From an uncultured Thermomicrobia bacterium (GTDB taxonomy: Bacteria; Chloroflexota; Chloroflexia; Thermomicrobiales; JALYUS01), in assembly GCA_937968015.1 (NCBI GenBank), contig CALBSO010000009.1, forward strand, positions 1 through 6,236: a stretch of DNA of 6,236 bases, read 5' to 3'. A program made the position numbers and the translations under genes. The notes under the pieces are model-generated. The model saw nothing but the letters and a program-made list of their open reading frames with translations, was not told the origin of the DNA and made no database searches. Positions 1-3,163 of the stretch are shown piece by piece; the stretch's first letter is position 1; the number at the start of each line of letters is the position of its first letter.

Positions 1-59
1 GATGGTAGACGAAACCAATTGTAGTCGCCCCGGTCGGGATGTCAAGGAGCCGTATGAAG

Positions 60-85
60 TGACCCCCCGATTTGAGACAACCGGT
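60..85 (+). repeat. Candidate left terminal inverted repeat of the IS3 element
   Basis: The stretch begins TGACCCCCCGATTTGAGACA, with the TG start and C-rich edge usual for IS3-family ends, and lies about 58 bases before the orfA start, a usual distance. The matching right end is absent from the window, so the limits cannot be proved by symmetry. The AACCGGTT palindrome at 79-86 lies at its inner edge. Confidence 0.5.
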
Positions 86-117
86 TAAGGTGGAACTCTC
101 AGCACGGGAGGCTACCG

Positions 118-420
118 ATGACCAGGAATCGCCGTCAGTTCACCAAGGAGTTCAAGCTCCAAGTCATCCGCGAGGTCGAGGCCGGCAAGACCCTCGCCCA
201 GGCCGCCCGTGAGCACGCACTCCATCCCAATCTGATTCGCAAGTGGCAAACTCAGTACGCTGAGTATGGCCAGCAGGCCTTTACCGGGCATGGGAAGGCC
301 TACAGCGACGAGGCCAAGATCGCCGAACTCGAGCGCCTGATCGGCCAGCTGACGATTGAGAACGCCTTTTTAAAACGGCTCTTGGCGCACCTGGAGGCCA
401 AGCACGCCGCCGGGAAATGA
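118..420 (+). CDS. IS3-family transposase OrfA (DNA-binding subunit)
   Basis: A 100-residue protein of the HTH_Tnp_1 type. In the IS3 family OrfA binds the element ends and contributes the N-terminal part of the OrfAB fusion transposase. Residues 6-55 form the helix-turn-helix (FTKEFKLQVIREV through the LIRKWQ segment that typifies the family), and residues 68-95 form a leucine zipper (IAELERL, IGQL, ENAFLKRL, LAHLE) used for multimerisation. The ATG at 118 follows GGGAGG (106-111) by 6 bases, a strong ribosome binding site. The stop TGA overlaps the orfB ATG (ATGA, 417-420), and a possible -1 slippery heptamer lies at 369-375 within the zipper. Length and sequence look complete, but its partner is truncated, so it is probably a relic or at most a binding protein that could interfere with relatives. 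Confidence 0.93.
   Translation: MTRNRRQFTKEFKLQVIREVEAGKTLAQAAREHALHPNLIRKWQTQYAEYGQQAFTGHGKAYSDEAKIAELERLIGQLTIENAFLKRLLAHLEAKHAAGK
369..375 (+). other. Candidate -1 ribosomal slippery site in orfA
   Basis: The bases T TTA AAA fit the X XXY YYZ heptamer in the orfA frame (codons TTA 370-372 and AAA 373-375). A -1 slip here enters the orfB frame, which has no stop between 366 and the orfB ATG at 417, so an OrfAB fusion would be made. Frameshifting at this spot, in the leucine zipper, is how IS3-family members usually make active transposase. The ATGA overlap offers an alternative, translational coupling. No clear stimulatory stem was verified. Confidence 0.5.
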
Positions 421-800
421 GTCAGATGATCGCCCGGGAAGCGCCCCCGGGACAAATCAGTCGCCTGTGCGCGGCCATCGGTCTGTCGCGCGCCACCTTC
501 TACCGCTACCGCGATCCCGACGAGCCCGTTGCTACCGACGTCGCGGTGCGGGATCAGATTCAACGCATCGCAATAGAGTTCCCGGCATACGGCTATCGGC
601 GCATCACGGCGCAGTTGCGGCGCGATGGCGTCCTCGTCAATCGCAAGCGGGTGTTGCGCCTGATGCGCGAGGACAATCTGCTCTGTCTGCGTCACCGCCG
701 TTTCCTTGCCACGACCGATTCCGACCACGGCCTGCCGGTCTATCCGAATCTGGTCCCCACTCTGACGCTGACGGGGATCAATCAGCTCTGGGTCGCGGAA
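417..800 (+). pseudogene. IS3-family transposase OrfB, truncated before its catalytic domain
   Basis: About 128 codons of OrfB remain of the 270-290 normal for the family. The N-terminal helix-turn-helix part is recognisable: residues 13-32 (ISRLCAAIGLSRATFYRYRD) and the HTH_21 segment at 55-88 (FPAYGYRRITAQLRRDG, then VNRKRVLRLMRE). The linker before the catalytic core is also normal (VYPNL at 108-112, LTGINQLWVA at 118-127). The family continues here with the first catalytic residue as WVAD-IT; in this copy residue 128 is Glu and everything after it is unrelated, because the sequence enters an antisense recombinase fragment. The DDE integrase core (rve) is therefore gone. The ATG overlaps the orfA stop. 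The reading frame stays open to 1475, as described under the mosaic frame. Confidence 0.9.
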
Positions 801-1135
801 ATAGTCTGTTCGCAAATGACAAAAGCGCATCTGCTCGCCCTGCGGGCTGGTGGGGATGACGTAGCGGATCTCCACCTCCCCGTCCGCCACGATCACCCGG
901 TCGATCAGCAACTCCACCAGTTGACGCCGCTGCGCGAAGGTCGCGCTCGCCAGTCCGCCGCGTACCCGCTGGCAGAACGCCTCGACCGACGTGACCATCT
1001 CCGCGATCTCCGCGTGACGATCCACCTGCGCAGCCAGCTGCTCTGCTTGGCGTTCAAGTCCCTGACGCCGCTGTTCCAGATCGCGGCGACGACGCTCATA
1101 TTCCGCCAGCGGGATCACCGCCCCGAGATAGGCAC
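789..1135 (-). pseudogene. C-terminal fragment of a serine site-specific recombinase
   Basis: Read on the minus strand, this gives about 115 residues that look like the end of a large serine recombinase (resolvase/invertase superfamily, Pin-like, with the Recombinase and coiled-coil regions). It begins AYLGAVIPLAEYERRRRDLE, a coiled-coil segment rich in Glu, Arg and Gln, continues through VEAFCQRVRGGL and RRQLVELLIDRVIV, and ends with VEIRYVIPTSP, EQMRFCHLRTDYFRDP. The last phrases are typical of the tail of such recombinases. The N-terminal resolvase domain with the catalytic Ser and the zinc ribbon are missing, and no start codon belongs to it: beyond about 1135 the minus strand is the antisense of a cupin gene. 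The other edge is fused to orfB, with bases 789-800 compatible with both. The frame itself has no break, suggesting a fairly recent loss. Confidence 0.75.
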
Positions 1136-1475
1136 CGGGCTGCCCGCCCCACCCCACAGCCACGACGGCTACGAGGAGACGATCTACGGTGTCGAGGGTG
1201 TCCTGACATGGACGGTGGACGGCACGCCGTTTGACGTGCAGCCGGGGGAGGCGCTCTGCATCCCGCAGGGCGCGGTGCACGCATTCATGAATAACGGCGC
1301 GACCGATGCCCGCGCGCTGTGCGTGATCAGCCCGGGGGTACTCGGGCCGGCGTACTTCCGCGAGATGGGCGCGGTGATCGCGGCAGCGGGGGGCGGGCCA
1401 CCGGACTGTGCGAAGGCGATGGAGGTGATGCGACGGCATGGGTTGACACCCGCAGCGCCACCGGCCCCCTCCTGA
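1131..1475 (+). pseudogene. Cupin-domain protein, N-terminus lost
   Basis: About 114 residues with a complete pair of cupin motifs. In the residue numbering of the open frame from 417, motif 1 is G241, H247, H249, E254, G261 (G-x5-HxH-x4-E-x6-G exactly), and motif 2 is G277, P283, G285, H288, N292 (G-x5-PxG-x2-H-x3-N exactly). His247, His249, Glu254 and His288 are the usual metal ligands. The C-terminal extension (PAYFREMGAVI, then a Gly-rich turn and AMEVMRRHGLTP) is like that of small stand-alone cupins of the RmlC-like class, whose substrates are mostly unknown. Several dozen N-terminal residues and the native start and promoter have been replaced by the recombinase fragment. The barrel core may still fold if translated through the upstream frame. 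It is not closely similar to the second cupin at 2489-2911. Confidence 0.82.
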
Positions 1476-1866
1476 GTCACCGCCGCCGTGTGTTCCCCAG
1501 GTTCCGCCCGGGACCATTGCGTGCGCGATCCCCAGCTGGATGGGGAAACGCGACGGTAGCGTGCGTCGCAGTCGCCACCTCATACAGGTTTGCCACGGCG
1601 AGTGCAAGGATACCGGGTGACCCATACGAGCCTAGTCTATTCCACCTTCTCGTTGATCCTTTTGCCGACCTTTTCCCTCTTCACAAGGCCGAATCGGCCC
1701 ACCGCCCATCTCGTCACGGGAGGATGCTGCGATCCCTCGTCTACCCGATCACCACCAGGCAGAACGACCAAATCTCATCAGCGAGAAGGTGGAAGAACCA
1801 GAATAAGACGGAGCGTGCCGGGGTATGCAGGAAGTTCCTGCCCCTATTGACCCCGGTCTCTCCATC
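1476..1866. other. Gene-free interval between cupin remnant and Rid gene
   Basis: No reading frame here resembles a protein; the open frames crossing it are low-complexity shadows. The first half is GC-rich and the part from about 1620 to 1815 is visibly richer in A and T. It holds several short perfect symmetries: TCCCCA/TGGGGA at 1529-1534 and 1541-1546 (6-base loop, with a second TTCCCCA at 1493-1499 that could compete for the same partner), GGCCGA-A-TCGGCC at 1687-1699, and the nested hairpin at 1818-1856. The convergent genes on either side end here, so terminators for both would be expected. Confidence 0.6.
1818..1856 (-). terminator. Nested inverted repeat, candidate terminator after the Rid gene
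   Basis: An inner 15-base palindrome, GCAGGAA-G-TTCCTGC (1827-1841), is enclosed by a 7-base outer arm pair, CCGGGGT (1818-1824) and ACCCCGG (1850-1856). It begins 11 bases past the Rid stop at 1867, the usual place for a terminator. Downstream on the minus strand the sequence is only moderately T-rich (GTCTTATTCTGGTTCTTCC), so a canonical U-tract terminator is not clear. It might instead be a bidirectional terminator between convergent genes or a DNA-binding site. Confidence 0.45.
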
Positions 1867-2346
1867 TCACACGTCGATCTCTACCTCCGCCTCGCAGTTC
1901 ACCGGCGCGTTCAGTGGCAGCATCATCCCGATCGACGAGCGCGCGTGCATTCCCACCTCCGGGCCGTACAGTTCTAGGATCAGGTCCGAGTAGCCATTGG
2001 TCACCAGCGGCGTCCGGTCGAACCCCGGCGCGACATTCACCATCGCGAAGACGCGCAACCACGCGCTCACCCGGTCCAGGTCGCCGAGCGCCCGCTTCAG
2101 GCTGGCCAGGTGGGCGAGGGCCACCAGGCGGGCGGACTGATACCCCTCCTCGGCTGACACCTCGGCGCCTACCTTGCCCAGCGGCCGTGCGACCGACCCG
2201 TCGGAGGTGACGACGATGTGGCCGGAGACGTAGGCGCGATTGCCCCGCACCCGGACCCAGGCGAAGGGCAATGCCAGGCCTGCAGGGGCCTGCATCGGAG
2301 CGGGGAGGATCAGGCCGAGAGATTCCAGCTTGGCTTCGATGCGCAT
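1867..2346 (-). CDS. Rid family protein (YjgF/YER057c/UK114)
   Basis: A 159-residue protein of the Rid superfamily, trimeric cytosolic proteins that in the RidA branch hydrolyse reactive enamine/imine intermediates; other branches have diverse or unknown roles in amino-acid and heterocycle metabolism. Visible family features are the N-terminal MRIEAKLESLG, the strand NRAYVSGHIV (36-45), the GKVGAEVSAEEGYQSAR segment (57-73), the LASLKRALGDLDRV helix (80-93), NGYSDLILELYG (117-128) and the C-terminal HARSSIGMMLPLNAPV (134-149). Arg136 sits where RidA carries its substrate-carboxylate-binding Arg. The length and the NGxSDL and HARS patterns place it in the longer YjgF-like_1 type rather than classical RidA of about 128 residues. 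The ATG at 2346 is chosen because GAGGAGG (2358-2352) precedes it by 5 bases; the frame is open 33 codons further up but that part is not conserved-looking. It lies 142 bases after the cupin gene on the same strand and may be cotranscribed. Confidence 0.9.
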   Translation of the reverse strand: MRIEAKLESLGLILPAPMQAPAGLALPFAWVRVRGNRAYVSGHIVVTSDGSVARPLGKVGAEVSAEEGYQSARLVALAHLASLKRALGDLDRVSAWLRVFAMVNVAPGFDRTPLVTNGYSDLILELYGPEVGMHARSSIGMMLPLNAPVNCEAEVEIDV

Positions 2347-2417
2347 CTCTCCCTCCTCATGGGGTCGCCGCCCAGCATACTCCGGGTACACGAAGGGGCG
2401 CAGATGCGGGACCGATC

Positions 2418-2440
2418 GGCACCGCGCACGTTTCGGTGCC
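2418..2440 (-). repeat. Inverted repeat in the cupin-Rid gap
   Basis: GGCACCG (2418-2424) and CGGTGCC (2434-2440) form a 7-bp stem with a 9-base loop in the 142-base gap between the cupin stop and the Rid start. No T-run follows on the minus strand, so it is not a standard terminator; it could attenuate or protect a shared transcript. An 8-bp palindrome, CCGATCGG (2412-2419), overlaps its edge. The rest of the gap shows no gene and no clear promoter. Confidence 0.35.
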
Positions 2441-2488
2441 CGCACCGGCCGTGGGTCGGTGACTCAAGACGATAAGGTCGACGCGGGA

Positions 2489-2911
2489 TCAGCGTGCCAC
2501 CGCGGCCAGCCGTTCATCCAGTTCGGGCATCATCACGATCCCCTCCTGGTCGTTACCCCCCGAGTGCGCCACCACCGCCTGGCAGGGCCGGTCGCCCACG
2601 TTCTCCGGCGCGTGCGGCACGTTCGCCGGGATGTAGAGATACTCCCCCGCCGTGATCAGCGCCCGTCGCTCGCACCGCTCGCCGTACCAGATCACCAGCT
2701 CCCCGTCGATGATGTAGGCCACCGTCTCGATTCTCTCGTGATAGTGGACCCTGGCGCGCGCCCCTGGCGGGACGGTGAGGGTGGTGAGGCAGACGGCGCG
2801 TGCACCGACGGTCTCGGTGGAGATGCCAGTGTTGTAGATCAGCCCCTGCTTGCCGAGGTAATCACCGGTGGGGGCGATGACGCGCACGCTCTCGCTACTC
2901 ACGGTTGCCAT
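2489..2911 (-). CDS. Single-domain cupin protein (RmlC-like)
   Basis: A 140-residue cytosolic beta-barrel protein with no signal peptide. Motif 1 runs from G50 to G70 with His56, His58 and Glu62 (VHYHERIE); motif 2 runs from G89 to N104 with P95, His100 and N104 (GEYLYIPANVPHAPEN), with Asn97 in place of the usual Gly. The three His and one Glu are the expected ligands for a divalent metal. The tail (GIVMMPELDERL) resembles that of small predicted cupins of unknown function. Small cupins serve as isomerases, dioxygenases, lyases or ligand sensors, and the sequence does not decide which. The ATG at 2911 is preferred over an upstream in-frame ATG at 2977 because GAGGAG (2924-2919) lies 7 bases before it and the domain begins just after. 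The upstream 22 codons would run through the 21-bp palindrome at 2931-2951. It lies downstream of the LuxR-type regulator and upstream of the Rid gene, all on one strand. Confidence 0.88.
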   Translation of the reverse strand: MATVSSESVRVIAPTGDYLGKQGLIYNTGISTETVGARAVCLTTLTVPPGARARVHYHERIETVAYIIDGELVIWYGERCERRALITAGEYLYIPANVPHAPENVGDRPCQAVVAHSGGNDQEGIVMMPELDERLAAVAR

Positions 2912-2930
2912 TGTCTCGCTCCTCTCCTCT

Positions 2931-2951
2931 GCATCCGGGACTCCCGGATGC
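2931..2951 (-). promoter_or_regulatory. Perfect 21-bp palindrome just upstream of the cupin ribosome site
   Basis: GCATCCGGGA (2931-2940), one central base C (2941), then TCCCGGATGC (2942-2951) is an exact inverted repeat. Its edge is 6 bases from the GAGGAG ribosome binding site of the cupin gene. It could be an operator for a dimeric regulator or an RNA hairpin of 8-9 bp that shapes access to the start. A second 10-bp palindrome, GCGCATGCGC (2950-2959), overlaps its outer edge. No function is known for it. Confidence 0.5.
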
Positions 2952-2977
2952 GCATGCGCGGCTCTGCCGCTCGCCAT

Positions 2978-2994
2978 GGGGGTCGCATTCCCCC
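2978..2994 (-). repeat. G5/C5 hairpin in the cupin leader
   Basis: GGGGG (2978-2982) and CCCCC (2990-2994) enclose the 7 bases TCGCATT. It lies 26 bases upstream of the 21-bp palindrome, so a transcript starting farther up would carry two hairpins before the cupin start. It may be part of a structured leader, or chance in GC-rich DNA. Confidence 0.3.
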
Positions 2995-3103
2995 GGTTCG
3001 CCCGGCGGCACGTGTCGGGTTCGTATTCAGCCTACGGGACTGGGTGTCTCGGCCGCATCGTAGGGTGTGCGTATTTCCGTTCGGGGACGGGCGGATTCGT
3101 TGA

Positions 3104-3119
3104 TACGTAATAGTACGTA
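3104..3119. promoter_or_regulatory. Two TACGTA palindromes one helical turn apart
   Basis: TACGTA occurs at 3104-3109 and again at 3114-3119, exactly 10 bases apart, in an AT-rich island (GATACGTAATAGTACGTAG) inside a GC-rich gap. The spacing puts both copies on one face of the helix, as in cooperative operators. On the minus strand the same island contains TACTAT, a weak -10-like element for the downstream cupin gene, without a convincing -35. Confidence 0.4.
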
Positions 3120-3122
3120 GTG

Positions 3123-3158
3123 TGCGGCATGCGCGACATCCCAGGATATATTGCCGCA
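3123..3158 (-). terminator. Inverted repeat after the LuxR gene, weak terminator candidate
   Basis: TGCGGCA (3123-3129) and TGCCGCA (3152-3158) are exact inverse complements separated by 22 bases, beginning 5 bases past the regulator stop at 3164. The long loop and lack of a T-run make this a weak intrinsic terminator; it could equally be an operator half-site pair next to the TACGTA elements. Confidence 0.3.
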
Positions 3159-3163
3159 TCAGC

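Larger units (their letters stand above)
60..800 (+). mobile_element. IS3-family insertion sequence, right part missing
   Basis: The element shows the standard IS3 layout: a candidate terminal repeat beginning TGACCCCCC, a short orfA with a helix-turn-helix, and an orfB overlapping it in the -1 frame. Similarity to the family ends at the start of the catalytic domain of OrfB, where the sequence changes into an antisense serine-recombinase tail. No copy of the left-end sequence in inverse orientation is visible elsewhere in the window, so the right end has been lost. Without the DDE catalytic domain the element cannot move on its own; a full copy elsewhere in the genome could in principle act on it only if both ends existed. 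The left boundary is inferred from the family's TG start and is uncertain by a few bases. Confidence 0.85.
417..1475 (+). other. Mosaic open frame: OrfB N-terminus + antisense recombinase + cupin
   Basis: A single 352-codon frame without stops. Residues 1-128 are IS3 OrfB, about 129-238 are read from the antisense of a serine-recombinase tail and resemble no family I know, and 239-352 are a cupin domain with both conserved motifs. If translated from the orfB ATG, coupled to orfA or through the -1 slip, it would give an HTH-linker-cupin protein. The middle part is rich in Arg, Leu and His, as expected for an antisense reading of GC-rich coding DNA, so selection on the fusion is doubtful. Most likely the frame is the accidental outcome of nested rearrangements; expression is possible but not shown. 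Confidence 0.5.

Noticed and set aside
300..1625. A 441-codon minus-strand open frame spanning the whole mosaic
   Set aside because: Only the part at about 789-1135 resembles a protein family (recombinase tail). The flanks are the antisense of orfA/orfB and of the cupin, and no start or ribosome site supports the whole frame.
1818..1856. End hairpin of an IS200/IS605 or TnpB element
   Set aside because: No tnpA, tnpB or matching second end is present in the window, and the hairpin's position next to the Rid stop is explained better by a terminator-like role.
1584..1860. Possible small leader-type peptide with a hydrophobic stretch in the gene-free interval
   Set aside because: The hydrophobic run near its start is short, no convincing ribosome site precedes it, and the frame runs into the nested hairpin and the Rid stop region.
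1319..1993. A 224-codon plus-strand frame across the cupin end, the gene-free interval and the Rid 3' end
   Set aside because: It is out of frame with the cupin, shows no family resemblance, has uneven composition and overlaps the clear Rid gene antisense.
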